NCBI GenBank assembly: GCA_009667805.1
Contig: CM019063.1
Coordinates: forward strand, 348,754,862-348,818,861
DNA length: 64,000 nucleotides
Direction of reading: 5' to 3'
Source of the DNA: Leptobrachium leishanense
Lineage: Eukaryota; Chordata; Amphibia; Anura; Megophryidae
Each line of letters begins with the position of its first letter. The stretch's first letter is position 1. Below, piece by piece: positions 10,337 through 20,415 of this stretch. The position numbers were made by a program, and so were the translations under genes. Under the pieces are notes generated by a model. The model did not search any database. It was not told the DNA's origin and worked only from the letters and a program-made list of their open reading frames with translations.

Positions 10337-11950
10337 ACAGTTGTGTTCAAAATTATTCAACCCCCACTGAAATTGAGTGTTTTGGCCAGTTTGACATTGA
10401 TTTTGATCATTCAGTCATCTTGCGAACAATTAAATCAAAGAGGCACGTGTAGGTCAGACAAATATAACAGAACATTTATAATGAAATAACCACAAATGTC
10501 TTTTCTGTGCTCACATCATTATCAGTTTTATTCAACCCCCAAGTGACATTCAATCTTAGTACTTAGTACAACATCCTTTTACAGTTATAACAGCTTTTAA
10601 ACGTGAAGCATAGCTTGACACAAGTGTCTTGCAGCGATCTACGGGTATCTTCGCCCATTCGTCATGGGCAAAAGCCTCCAGTTCAGTCACATTCTTAGGC
10701 TTGCGCACTGCAACTGCTTTCTTTAAGTCCCACCAGAGGTTCTCAATCAGATTTAAGTCAGGTGACTGCGATGGCCACTCCAAAATGTTCCAGCCTTTAA
10801 TCTGCAACCATGCTCTAGTGGACTTGGAGTATGCTTGGGATCATTGTCCTGTTGAAAGGTCCAACGTCTCCCAAGCCTCAGGTTTGTGACGGACTGCATC
10901 ACATTGTCATCCAATATCTCCTGGTACTGAAGAGAATTCATGGTACTTTGCACACGCTGAAGCTTCCCTGTACCTGCAGAAGCAAAACAGCCCCAACGCA
11001 TGATTGACCCCCCCGCCATGCTTCACAGTAGGCAAGGTGTTCTTTTCTTCATAGGCCTTGTTCTTCCTCCTCCAAACATAGCGTTGATCCATGGGCCCAA
11101 ACAGTTCTAATTTTGTTTCATCAGTCCACCGAACACTATCCCAAAACTTCTGTGGTTTGTCCACATGACTTTTGGCATACTGCAGTCGACTCTTCTTATT
11201 CTTTGGAGACAGCAAGGGGGTGCGCCTGGGAGTTCTGTCATGGAGGCCTTCATTACGCAGTGTGCGCCGTATTGTCTGAGCTGAAACTTCAGTACCCACA
11301 TCTGACAAATCTTTTCTCAGTTCCTCAGCAGTCACACGGGGACTTTTCTCCACTCTACGCTTCAGGTAGCGCACAGCAGTCGAAGTCAGCATCTTCTTTC
11401 TGCCACGACCAGGTAGCGAAACGCAGTGCCCTTTGCCTTGAATTTGCGAATGATGCTTCCTATGCTCTCTCTTGGTATGTTTAACATCTTTGCAATCTTC
11501 TTCTAGCCATTGCCCTTCCTGTGAAGAGTAATCACCTCTTCTCTTGTCTTCCTGGACCATTCTCTTGACTTCACCATGTTTGTAACCACACCAGTAAATG
11601 TCTAGAAGGAGCTGAGTATCACAGTCATTTTAAAGCTGCCTAATTGGTGCTTATTATGCTTTATTGCTGCTCCGTGACATCCACAGGTGTTTTCAATACC
11701 TGATTGAAAACACTTGAATGAACCTCTGTTCTTCAGAGTGGTAGTCTTTAGGGGTTGAAAATTGTGTCAATGAAGAATTCACAAAATAAACATTTACTAC
11801 TGTATTACAAACCAATTGAAGTCATTTTAGTTGCATATGGTTCTTTAAAAAGTCCTTGTAGGATTTCATTCTGAATACAATTACAAATGTACACTAAATT
11901 CCCTAAAACCCTTTACAGCATTGGGGGTTGAATAATTTTGAACACAACTG
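10337..11950 (-). mobile_element. Tc1-like transposon inside the palindrome
   Basis: A 1,614-bp element flanked by TA (10335-10336, 11951-11952). The terminal repeats begin CAGTTGTGTTCAAAATTATT and pair over about 30 bp. A second related TTCAACCCCC word lies inside each end (near 10530 and 11750), an IR/DR arrangement seen in some Tc1 elements. Its minus-strand transposase is frameshifted. It inserted after the palindrome formed, since the right arm has no counterpart. Confidence 0.9.
10556..11577 (-). pseudogene. Tc1-like DDE transposase, frameshifted
   Basis: The start is at the ATG at 11577, giving MVKSREWSRKTREE. The protein then continues in several frames. The catalytic landmarks remain visible: VRWTDETKLELF (first D) in the 11560-10907 frame, QQDNDPKHT (second D) in the 11019-10753 frame, and SPDLNLIENLW (E) in the 10807-10556 frame. 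GRGRKKMLT is the GRPR-like hook. At least three frameshifts break it: near 11500, near 11010-11015 in a C-run after VKHGGG, and between the second D and the E near 10830. Length is as expected for a Tc1 transposase. Confidence 0.85.
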
Positions 11951-12109
11951 TATACATAGATAATTTAGGAGATTTAACAGCTCTCACTCACGCTATAGAG
12001 AGCCTCACCTGGCTCTAGCAGTATTCGCCCGTGGGTAGAATTTAAATGGATCCTCCCACTGGCCACTTCAGTAGGTGGTGATTTCCGAGAGATATATATA
12101 GATGGTAAC

Positions 12110-12190
12110 TCCCAATGGATATAAGGACATACTTGAAAACGAGAGAAATCTCAATGTATCCTTCCTGGTAAAATCCTTTATAAATAAATA
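12110..12190 (+). repeat. LINE/SINE 3' tail copy in the left palindrome arm
   Basis: Contains CTCAATGTATCCTTCCTGG followed by TAAATAAATA, the same 3' tail as the LINE at 8655. Its mirror copy lies at about 12825-12903 in the other arm. Confidence 0.7.
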
Positions 12191-12824
12191 AATATAAATA
12201 GAATAAAAAGTAAGATGGCAACATAGGGTGATTCTGTATATTCATGCAGTTGTAATTATAAAAAATCAGACCACTCACGTGTTCAAGAGCCACCAGGGCT
12301 CAGATGGAAAGGCCCAAAGGTTGTTTTGAGTGGGCACAACTCTTAATAAAAGCCCCAATGGATCCGTATAGCAGCATGTAGTAGAAGCCAATTGATTAGG
12401 CACAAAAATGGTGAATTAGGGTAAAATAAATGAAAATAAAATTGAAGTAATAAAAAAGTATATTTAATACAATAAAAATTGCTGAACGCGTTTCGCCTGA
12501 GTCTATATAGACTCAGGCGAAACGCGTTCAGCAATTTTTATTGTATTAAATATACTTTTTTATTACTTCAATTTTATTTTCATTTATTTTACCCTAATTC
12601 ACCATTTTTGTGCCTAATCAATTGACTTCTACTACATGCTGCTATACGGATCCATTGGGGCTTTTATTAAGAGTTGTGCCCACTCAAAACAACCTTTGGG
12701 CCTTTCCATCTGAGCCCTGGTGGCTCTTGAACACGTGAGTGGTCTGATTTTTTATAATTACAACTGCATGAATATACAGAATCACCCTATGTTGCCATCT
12801 TACTTTTTATTCTATTTATATTTA

Positions 12825-12903
12825 TTTATTTATAAAGGATTTTACCAGGAAGGATACATTGAGATTTCTCTCGTTTTCAAGTATGTCCTTATATCCATTG
12901 GGA
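12825..12903 (-). repeat. LINE/SINE 3' tail copy in the right palindrome arm
   Basis: Mirror image of the tail at 12110-12190, reading in the opposite direction, so it was copied with the palindrome. It contains ACCAGGAAGGATACATTG on the plus strand. Confidence 0.7.
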
Positions 12904-13330
12904 GTTACCATCTATATATATCTCTCGGAAATCACCACCTGCTGAAGTGGCCAGTGGGAGGGCCCATTTAAATTCTACCCACGGGCGAATACTGCTAGAG
13001 CCGGGTGAGGCTCTCTATAGCGTGAGTGAGAGCTATTATATCTCCTAAATTATCTATGTATACAAGCAATATTGCACTATGTCTGTCTTCTTTTTGAGGT
13101 ACTGATCCTCCATCAACTGAAGACGCTTGTTATTCTGTATTGGGTAACTAATATTTATTACCCTTTTTTCTACACACTGGGAAGCGCCGCACCTTTTTCT
13201 TTTATTGCCTTTATTTATCTCTTAGGGACGACACACATGGGTGCAGTGGTGATCGTGTTATAGGCTCTACCCCGCACAATAATTATAATTGTTGCGCCCT
13301 ACCAATTTCTTCTATTTTTTGATATCGGAC

Positions 13331-13562
13331 GGTAGTTGGATACCAAAGTACTGTCACCACTTTTATGGATAGGTACCACTCTTGCAGTCTTCCAGAGCTT
13401 GGGTATGTATCCAGTCGCCAGTGACTCATTTATTAGGGTTGCGACAGGATTTGCAATTCCTGGCGCACTGATTTTCAGCAGCATTGCTGGTATTTGATCA
13501 GGTCTAGACTGGTATTTCATTTTTTGCTTACGGAGAAGTTTAGTAACGACACTGACAGGCAC
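13331..13562 (-). pseudogene. LINE reverse transcriptase, N-terminal part
   Basis: This piece joins the endonuclease upstream to the RT core downstream of the palindrome. It reads RPDQIPAMLLK, TLINESLATGYIPKLWK, VVPIHKSGD and NYRPIS, the usual start of a LINE RT. The open frame then runs into the inserted palindrome. On the far side the sequence resumes as PISLLPVMSKALEK, repeating PIS because of the 11-bp target duplication. Confidence 0.85.
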
Positions 13563-13580
13563 TGGTCTAAATCTGAATTC

Positions 13581-14866
13581 CTATCTGATACAGGGACTTT
13601 GCACAGTTGGGGGGGCCTGACCTGCATGAGGCCTCTCTGGTTGCATGTCATTTCCTAGCTTGGCAATCAAAGTGGTGGCGCATCCAACAAAATAATCATT
13701 AAAGGCATTTGCTACATCTAGGGGGTGTTGCAGGGTTTGGTTGTTTACTTTTACAGCAGCTGGCTGGGAGTGGACTGGGGGTGCTTGTATGTTACTTATG
13801 GTTCTCCAAAAGTTTCTAGGGTTTGATATGTTATTGTTTAGATTTTCATTGAAGTAATGGGCTTTGGCCATTTTTGTTTGTTTTGTGCATTCATTCCGAC
13901 ATTTTTGGTATTCGTAGTGATCGTTCATGGAACCAGTACTCCTGAAATTTGACCACCGTGAATCTCTAAGCTGGTACATTAATGTAAGATTAGCTGTAAC
14001 CCAGGGGAGATGGGTCCCTTTTACTCGCACTTTACGCAGCGGGGCATGGGAATTCCAGACTTGCAGGAGCTCAGACTGAAAGTATTCAACTGCACAGTCT
14101 AGGTCTGGGATTAGGTTTAGCCTGTACCAGGGGAGCTGTTTGAGATCACTTAGGAAGGATTCAAGAATAAATTTCTTGAAAGACCTGGTGGTTATTACCT
14201 TTGGGGGAGATTTCAAGGCCTTAATTTTGCGCACGCAGTACACTAGACAATGGTCACTAAAGCTATTAGCAAGAACGCCTGCCTCCTGTATTCTATCAGG
14301 AGATGAGGAGAGAATCCAGTCCAGTAAGGTATAGTTAGGGCTTTTCATATTAATGCGAGTGGGGGAGGAGATTAATTGAGTTAGCTGCAAGGTTTTAAAC
14401 AGCGAGCAGGGTTTATTGTTTTTAGGATTTAGCCAATCTGTATTAAAATCGCTGAGGACCAGCAGTTCACTTTTTTGGTTTTGGGCAAGTAGGTTATTAA
14501 GGATTTGAGATATGTCAGAGAGGGAGTGCACTGGAGAGCTCGGTGGACGATAGAACCCAGCAACAATGATTGATTTACTGAATGGGATCTCAATTATACC
14601 AGAGAGGAAATCAAAGGTGACAGGAGAGCTAGAAGTCTGTAAGGGGGTGAACTTTATGGACTCCTCAACATAAATAACAATTCCCCCTCCTCTCTTTGCT
14701 CTGTCTTTTCTATAACATGAATACTCCTGTATTGATATGGCAGAGTCTGGTACTTTTGGGGTTAACCATGACTCTGTGAGCACAATGATTTTGGGCTTGT
14801 AATAGCAACACCAAGCCTGAAGCTCATCCAATTTAGGGAGTAAACTTCGGATGTTACAGTGCACAA
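13581..14866 (-). pseudogene. LINE AP-type endonuclease domain and linker
   Basis: About 427 codons of uninterrupted frame. Endonuclease motifs are visible: HCNIRSLLPKLDEL at the start, VLTESWL (metal-binding Glu), GGGIVIYV, VAGFYRPP, VLSDFNTDW (Asp-Asn pair, normally GDFN) and FSDHCLVYC (catalytic SDH). The linker toward the RT includes NFWRTISNIQ and NAFNDYF. The frame is lost near 13575, between this part and the RT start, so a frameshift separates them. The open frame starts here with a non-ATG codon, and the true N-terminus lies further upstream. Confidence 0.85.
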
Positions 14867-14907
14867 ATGAGAGGCCTTTTTAGTGGGGAGACTAAAGGTT
14901 GTGTCAC

Positions 14908-15213
14908 CTATAGGACCAGGGTTAGTTTCCACATCGTTTGCCAGGGAAAGTAGCAGAATAAATAGGAATTTGGACAGAGTTTCTTTTGATAATAATGTGG
15001 TTGCAGAGTTTTAAATCTTTGTGTGGGGGTAGGAGGGCTGGATTTTAACACTCTCCACCAACACTCAGCTGATAGGTTAAAAGAACTGAGCAGGCTGTGG
15101 TGTATTGGCACTGGTTTTCCATCCTGGGGCAATTGGAAAGGTGTATAGAAGGAGAGAGTAGTTTTAGAGAGAAGGGATGATAAAGAAAAGAGAAGCAATA
15201 CTGGGATAAACAT
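14908..15213 (-). CDS. Short open frame in the LINE leader
   Basis: A 101-codon frame with a hydrophobic N-terminus (FIPVLLLFSLSSLL) and no RNA-binding or zinc-knuckle motif. It lies between the 5' monomers and the endonuclease, where an ORF1 or the N-terminal part of ORF2 would be expected. I cannot assign a function; it may be chance. Confidence 0.2.
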   Translation of the reverse strand: MFIPVLLLFSLSSLLSKTTLSFYTPFQLPQDGKPVPIHHSLLSSFNLSAECWWRVLKSSPPTPTQRFKTLQPHYYQKKLCPNSYLFCYFPWQTMWKLTLVL

Positions 15214-15351
15214 TATAGTGAAAGGTGTTGTAGGTGAGTAAACAGGAACTAGAGAGGTACCAGAGTAAATGGTTTAGGTTGCTGCGATATCACATGATCA
15301 ATTAGTTGGGTATATATCAAATGAAAACCGAGGGGTGGGGTGGGCGGGAGC

Positions 15352-15729
15352 AAAGTCCAGCTGGATGAGGGTAATGAGCTGCTCTCTGCAAGGGCCTGCT
15401 ACAAACCCTGACTGAGTTTGGGGTGTGTGCTTCAGTGAATTAAGCCTCTAAGCAAGATGCCTCATTGTGGAAAGGCCAGCTGGATGAGGGTAATGAGCTG
15501 CTCTCTGCAAGGGCCTGCTACAAACCCTGACTGAGTTTGGGGTGTGTGCTTCAGTGTATGAAGCCTCTAAGCAAGATGCCTCATTGTGGAAAGTCCAGCT
15601 GGATGAGGGTAATGAGCTGCTCTCTGCAAGGGCCTGCTACAAACCCTGACTGAGTTTGCCGTGTGTGCTTCAGTGAATGAAGCCTCTAAGCAAGATGCCT
15701 CATTGTGGAAAGTCCAGCTGGATGAGGGT
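15352..15729 (-). repeat. 119-bp tandem monomers at the LINE 5' end
   Basis: Three complete 119-bp units plus a partial fourth, starting at 15352, 15471, 15590 and 15709, each with AGTCCAGCTGGATGAGGG or a one-base variant. Units differ at only a few bases. The array abuts the LINE leader on one side and CAGGG-family sequence on the other, so it is the extreme 5' end of the LINE. Confidence 0.85.
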
Positions 15730-16275
15730 AAATGAATGAAACCATCATGGCATTTTACTGACATTTCGGTGCTGTTCGGTGTTCTTTGTATAGATTAATC
15801 ATTACTTCTCCATGGGGAATTTCATTGCCACCGAATTGCACCATGTTTCGCTGGCAAATTGCTAGCTTTTTGAATAGCCGAACAGCCACGAAATTGCACC
15901 GTACAGGGAAATTCATCTTTCAGTGCAATTTCATGGCCAATTCACTGCTTTGTGAATAACAGTGATAGTCTCAAGTAAATGTAAAATGTATTTGCAGCGG
16001 TTCATGATTTTTACACTGATCAAGAACAACCATACAGTGTAATATGAAAATGATAGCATGTAGAATTTGAAAAAGGTGTCTCAAGTTTAACTTTTCTAAC
16101 ATACGTTGCTGCTATTATCCTAAAGAATTTTTTTTAATGTGCCACAAGAAAAGGTAGCAATCCTTCCCACAGTCATACTATTAATCGCATTCCTTTTCGG
16201 ATAAAACCATTATCATATTATAGACATATTATGCCAAACATATACACAGAGGTAAATTATGGACTTAATACTAAC

Positions 16276-16371
16276 CTTTATCAAAAGATCTTTTAATCTT
16301 GGGAATTGTGAACTTCTGTAGTGATGTAGTATCCATGGTTTTCCCCGTACACTTTGAAACGTCTTCAATTT
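16276..16371 (-). CDS. Candidate host exon (96 nt), unidentified gene
   Basis: On the minus strand the acceptor ATTATTTTTTAAAGCAG precedes 96 nt, followed by a GTTAGT donor. Two frames are open. The phase-0 frame (KLKTFQSVRGKPWILHHY...) gives exactly 32 codons and joins in phase to the candidate exon at 4778-4857. The alternative frame reads IEDVSKCTGKTMDTTSLQ. No domain is recognisable. No repeat family was recognised here; the flanks at 15968-16275 and 16372-16509 are otherwise featureless. Confidence 0.4.
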
Positions 16372-16891
16372 CTGCTTTAAAAAATAATTTCAACAAATGA
16401 TGCTTTACATCATAAATGTATACAACAACCTAAAACAACAAATACATCTTTATAGTGTATTCTGTATGCTTTTACTTCCCAAATATTATATATTACTGTA
16501 AAGTTACTACACTCACAGGCCACTTAATTAGGTAAACCAAAAATGTATGTGAATAACCCCTATATAAATCACATAAAAATACGTATCTTGTTGCTCAAAG
16601 AAACATCTCCTCTTGACCTTTTCGAAAATAGACAAATAAAAGTAAGGCTTGAACACATCTGGATACAAAGAAATATAAAATACATAGCGTAATCCAATAA
16701 AAAAAATCACATTCAAACTTGGCCCCTCACAGGTTAAACTCACAGAATGGAACGGATTAACAGGCCCATCAATGCTGTTAGTCCCCCATTTTCGTCAGGT
16801 GGATCTCAGGAATCGCCGAGCATCAGGCACTGGGTGTATTCACCGTCCAAACTGGCTCCTGTGTTGGTCCCCTGATTCGGGGGAAATATAA

Positions 16892-18624
16892 GTGGCTTTG
16901 AACGTGGCATGGTTGTTGGTGCCAGACGAGCTGGTCTGAGTATTTCAAAAATGTATGATCTACTGGATTTTCATGCACAACTGTCACATTTCAGCCCTGC
17001 CCCCTGGTGGTGGGAGCAGGGATTCCTCTGTTTGATGGATTTCAGGCTCAGGTTCTGCAGACCATCTCCACTGGGTTGATAGTCTGCAGTCACACGACCT
17101 GCTCAGCACTATATATAGGGCCAGCAGCACTCTTGCTCCTTGGGTCTGGTTAAGTCAATACCTATTAAGTTCCTGCTCCCTGTTTTGCTAAGTTGTATTT
17201 CTGATTTCTGTGTATGACTCTCTGGCTCTTGGAATATTCTTACGTCTGTCCCCTAAAGTTATCTGTCTGGATTTATCGTGTATGACCTGGCTTGTATTTT
17301 TGGACCTCTCTTCTGTATGTGCATAGCTAATGTGCTTTTGCTCAGTAGACCTTTTGATCACGAAATTAATTGCTACTGAGCAGTAGCTAGTGTTTTCATT
17401 TTCTCTGACCTCCCTGGATGGGTGTGCTAGGATCAGCAGTCCTGTTTGTTGTATTTTCAAGTACCAACGAGTTCTGCCCTGCAGGCTGCTGAATACATTT
17501 AAGTCTCATTTAGTCCTGTTGAGAATTACTGTGTGTGTTCTCATTCTGTATACCCTTGTCCTGAACCTGCATTTAGATTTAGAAATTGTACCCAGTGCAG
17601 GGCTCCCTCTTCTGCCTGTCACCTACACTGTCACCTCTTGCTCTGTTTCTGTTTAAGTGTAGTGTGTGCCGGATCCTGCATTATGCAACAAACCACAAAC
17701 CTGCCTTAAGGGCTTAAAAATGTACGCTATGAAGGGCCCTCCCTGGCATCTGCCCAGGACCTCAGTGACAACAACCATATCTAGGGTTTACAGAGAATGG
17801 TCCGAAAAAAAAAGAAAATACCCAGAGACCGGCAGTTGTGTGGACGAAAATGCCTTGTTTATGTCAGAGGTCAGAGGAGAATGGGCAGACTGGTTCAATA
17901 TTATAGAAAGGCAACAGTAACTCAAATAACCACTCGTTACAGCCAAGGTATGCAGAATACCAACTGTGAAAGCACAAGACATCCAACCTTGAAGCAGATG
18001 GGCTACAGCAGCAGAAGACCACACCGGGTGCCACTCCTGTCTGCCAAGAACAGGAAACTGAGGCTACAATTCACACAGACTTACCAAAATTGGACAAAAG
18101 CTGATTGGAAAAAACCTTGCCTGGTCTGATGAGTCTCGATTTTAGACATTCAGATGGTGGGGTTAGTAATTGGCGTAAACAAACATGAAAGAATGGGTTC
18201 ATCCTGCCTTGTATCAACAGTTCAAGCTGGTGGTGGTGTTGTAATGATGTGGGGGATATTTTCTTGGCACACTCTGGGCCCCTTAGTACCAATTGAGCAT
18301 TGTTTAAACACCACAGCCTACCTGAGTATTGTTGCTGACCATGTCTATCCTTTTGTGACCAGAGCGTACCCATCTTCTAATGGCTACTTCCAGCAGAATA
18401 ATGTACCATGTCACAAAGGGCAAATCATCTCAAACTGGTTTCTTGAACATGACAATAGAGCAGCTTTGGGATGTGGTGGAACAGGAGATTTGCATCAGGG
18501 ATGTGCCACAGCCAAAATCTGCAGCAACTGTGCGATGCTAATGTGTCAATATGGACCAAAATCTCTGAGGAATGATTCCAACACCTTGTTGAATCTATGC
18601 CACAAAGAAGGAAGGCAGTTTTGA
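16892..18624 (+). pseudogene. Tc1-like transposase relic
   Basis: The N-terminal helix-turn-helix part (FERGMVVGARRAGLSISK) is upstream of the solo LTR and the rest is downstream from about 17776: VYREWSEKK, then GRKCLVYVRGQRR, then SRRPHRVPLLSAKNRKLRL. The first catalytic Asp is in a SDES context near 18128 but out of frame with its neighbours. In the second catalytic block QQNNVPCH the usual Asp is Asn. Several frameshifts and stops are present. The element has long been dead. Confidence 0.8.
16982..17770 (+). mobile_element. Solo LTR, Ty3/gypsy-like (789 bp)
   Basis: Starts TGTCACATTTC and ends CAGTGACA, with a 5-bp target duplication ACAAC (16977-16981, 17771-17775). A TATA-like CACTATATATAGGGCC at about 17107-17122 indicates plus orientation. 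Removing it restores the Tc1 sequence across the junction. The 5-bp duplication and TG...CA ends are typical of Ty3/gypsy or retroviral LTRs; no internal region is present. Confidence 0.8.
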
Positions 18625-18685
18625 AGGCAAAAGGGGGTCCAACCCGGTACTAGTACGGTGTTCCTAATAAAGTGGTCAGTGAGTA

Positions 18686-18830
18686 TATATCTCAGAACAG
18701 CAGAAGGAAGCACTCCAGAACTAAATATAAAAATGAATTTATTAAGTATGCATTAAAAAAATCAGATGTTTCGGCTCCTAAGAGCCTTTATCAAGCTTGT
18801 ATCATAGTTGTGATAGCTTGGGATGATTTT
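18686..18830 (-). repeat. Penelope-like repeat end with TTGATAAAGG...CCGAAAC hairpin
   Basis: On the minus strand CTTGATAAAGG is followed by the stem GGCTC/GAGCC with a four-base loop and then CCGAAAC, then an AT-rich region with AATAAATTC. The same arrangement with different stem sequences occurs near 59430 and 59700. I associate such ends with Penelope-like elements, some of which carry hammerhead ribozymes; here the core deviates from an active hammerhead. Confidence 0.5.
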
Positions 18831-19849
18831 AAGCTGTTTTCACAAACCACTCCAGAAGTTAGCTTAACGTCCCAGTTGGAATTGGGCCCCTGGTCTGTGT
18901 CACGTGACCCCTGCTGCATGGGCAGCGTCCTGGATGCAACACAAGAAGCTGTGATTCCCAATTTTGAGATTAACTTTAGAACAGAGCTTCAAAAGAATGG
19001 CAAGAATAGGAGAGGGGTCGCCTATTGTTTTTCTGTCTGTGTGTGTCTCTAAATCTATTGTTTACCTACAGGGTTATTCAAAGAACTTCCGAATTGTGGC
19101 CGAAAAGTTAACCGAATGCTGAAATTCAGCGTACAGTTACCTTTCCTGGCCATTCAGTTATTCAGAGAGCAGGCAGTTCGCCAAATGTTGGTGAATTGCC
19201 TGCACATAAGGTTCCTGTTCGAGGGCAGTGAAATCCCCATAGAGAAGCAATGCTTCGTCTATTCAGAGAACACAAAACAGCTAAGAAAGTTTTAATTCAA
19301 TATCTAATAAACCGTTGATTATAACATTCTGCAGTAAAGAGACTCTTTATTTTTAGATTTTTTAGGATCTTTTAGGCATTTTTCTTTTTTTTTAGCGAAA
19401 CGTTTTTTTAATTTTTTTAAATCGCTTTTTCTTTTTTCTGTAACAGACCTTTTTATGATCATTCATTGGACCTTATATGTAAATTTCAGACATTTTCGTT
19501 CTGTAGTTTCTTTGCAAACAGCGTTTCACTTTTCAAATGTAGCGCAGGCTACTTGAACTGTGTGTGTACTATTTTGTTTCACAGACATGCAGCCTGTCAC
19601 AGCTGCGGAGTACTTCCCCCTCCCTTTTTCCCTTTCTCGTCACTTGCAAAGGAAGCTGTTAAGACAGGAAGATGCAAAGGATTCTGGAACATGTAGTCTC
19701 AATTACAGAGGGCCTATGCAATTTCTCAGGAAGAGAACTACACCTCCCAGCAGTGCCTAAGGGAAGGGGCTTTTTCCAAGGGTGGAAGTGCACGTGCAGA
19801 GCAAGGAGAAGGCAGAGAAGGGGAAACTGCTGAGGTGAACGGTCCTATG

Positions 19850-20399
19850 TGTAACGTTGGGGGCTTCCAGCCCTACCTGTGTGCTTGAGGACAGCAAGTC
19901 TGATGCTGCTCGCTGACCACTGCCCGGTTTAAATGGAGACAGGCAGGGAGGTGATTGCATGAGGTGTGGCTTGAGTGGGGGGCGTGGTCTGGTGAAGGTC
20001 TTTAAAAACCCTCAGTATAGTTTCAGAAGTTGCCAGATCGTGGTTATCCATACCTGAGCTCCTTGTACCTGACTGCTATATTGATTTAACCTGTTATTGA
20101 CCTCTGCTTGTGTTCTGACCATTCTGCCTTCTGTTGCCCTAGACTATTTTCTTGTACTACGCTACTGCTCTGATACCGACCCGGCTATTCCATTTGACCA
20201 TTCTGAACTCTGTATTCCTGATTCTGGCTCGGCTGACTCCTCTCCGTATTGTTAACCCTTTTCTGTCTAGCTAGTTTACCTGGCCAATTCTAAGGACCAG
20301 ACAGATAGGGAACATTCACAGCTACACTGTTGGTAGCTTCTGGGTTTTGTGGAGTGTTGGGGGTTAAGTACTGCGTGGTGGGATCCGGGAACCGTGACA
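19850..20399 (+). repeat. 5' LTR of the gypsy-derived element
   Basis: 550 bp, beginning TGTAACGTTGGGGG and ending ACCGTGACA. Identical to the 3' LTR as far as I can see. The adjacent ATTACGATCTGGCCAATATGG is the likely primer-binding and gag-start region. Confidence 0.9.
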
Positions 20400-20415
20400 T
20401 TACGATCTGGCCAAT

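Larger units (their letters stand above)
10190..13319. mobile_element. Giant palindromic (foldback) element, Penelope-like candidate
   Basis: The two arms mirror each other about a centre between 12506 and 12507. The right arm 12507-13207 pairs with 11953-12506 plus 10191-10334; a Tc1 element (10337-11950) splits the left arm. Arms are about 700 bp and almost identical (few differences, for example ATGGAGG against CTCCATCAACT near the outer ends). The centre reads GGCGAAACGC in both directions around GAGTCTATATAGACTC. About 110 bp at 13208-13319 lies outside the symmetry. Flanks carry an 11-bp duplication, TGATATYGGAC (10179-10189, 13320-13330, one mismatch). No open frame belongs to it. Confidence 0.8.
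8655..15729 (-). mobile_element. CR1/L2-type LINE with 5' tandem monomers, nearly full length
   Basis: A non-LTR retrotransposon reading right to left. In order it has 119-bp tandem monomers (15352-15729), a leader with a short open frame, an AP-endonuclease domain (13581-14866), a reverse transcriptase split by a later insertion (8898-13562), and a 3' end. The 3' end carries the conserved word CTCAATGTATCCTTCCTGG followed by an AT-rich TAAATAAATA-like tail. The endonuclease begins VHCNIRSLLPKLDE, as in Jockey-superfamily LINEs. The left boundary is uncertain by some 20 bp. A 3.1-kb palindromic element occupies 10190-13319. Confidence 0.75.
6260..15964. mobile_element. CAGGG-family element, copy 2, opened by two insertions
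   Basis: The left end CAGGGTTATTCAGAG is at 6260 and an eroded right end GTGAATAACAGTG is at 15964, flanked by ATA on both sides (6257-6259, 15965-15967). Family sequence is recognisable at 6260-6640 (GGTCTGTTACAG near 6595), at about 8515-8655 (AACCTATGGGATTCGCC) and at 15730-15964 (AATTGCACCGTACAGGG). The rest is later insertions: a Tc1 transposon at 6643-8291 and a LINE at about 8655-15729. I infer a single original copy from the order and orientation of these three pieces. Confidence 0.6.
16510..18683 (+). mobile_element. Old Tc1-like element split by a solo LTR
   Basis: The left terminus CACTCACAGGCCACTTAATT and the right terminus AATAAAGTGGTCAGTGAGT are inverted repeats of a Tc1 family that is widespread in fish and frogs. 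TA flanks are visible on both sides. The 5' part at 16530-16890 is strongly diverged from what I remember of the family and may contain another small insertion. A solo LTR occupies 16982-17770. Confidence 0.75.

Noticed and set aside
15352..15729. Regular repeats considered as a CRISPR-like array
   Set aside because: Units are contiguous 119-bp tandem copies without spacers, attached to a LINE in a vertebrate-type genome.
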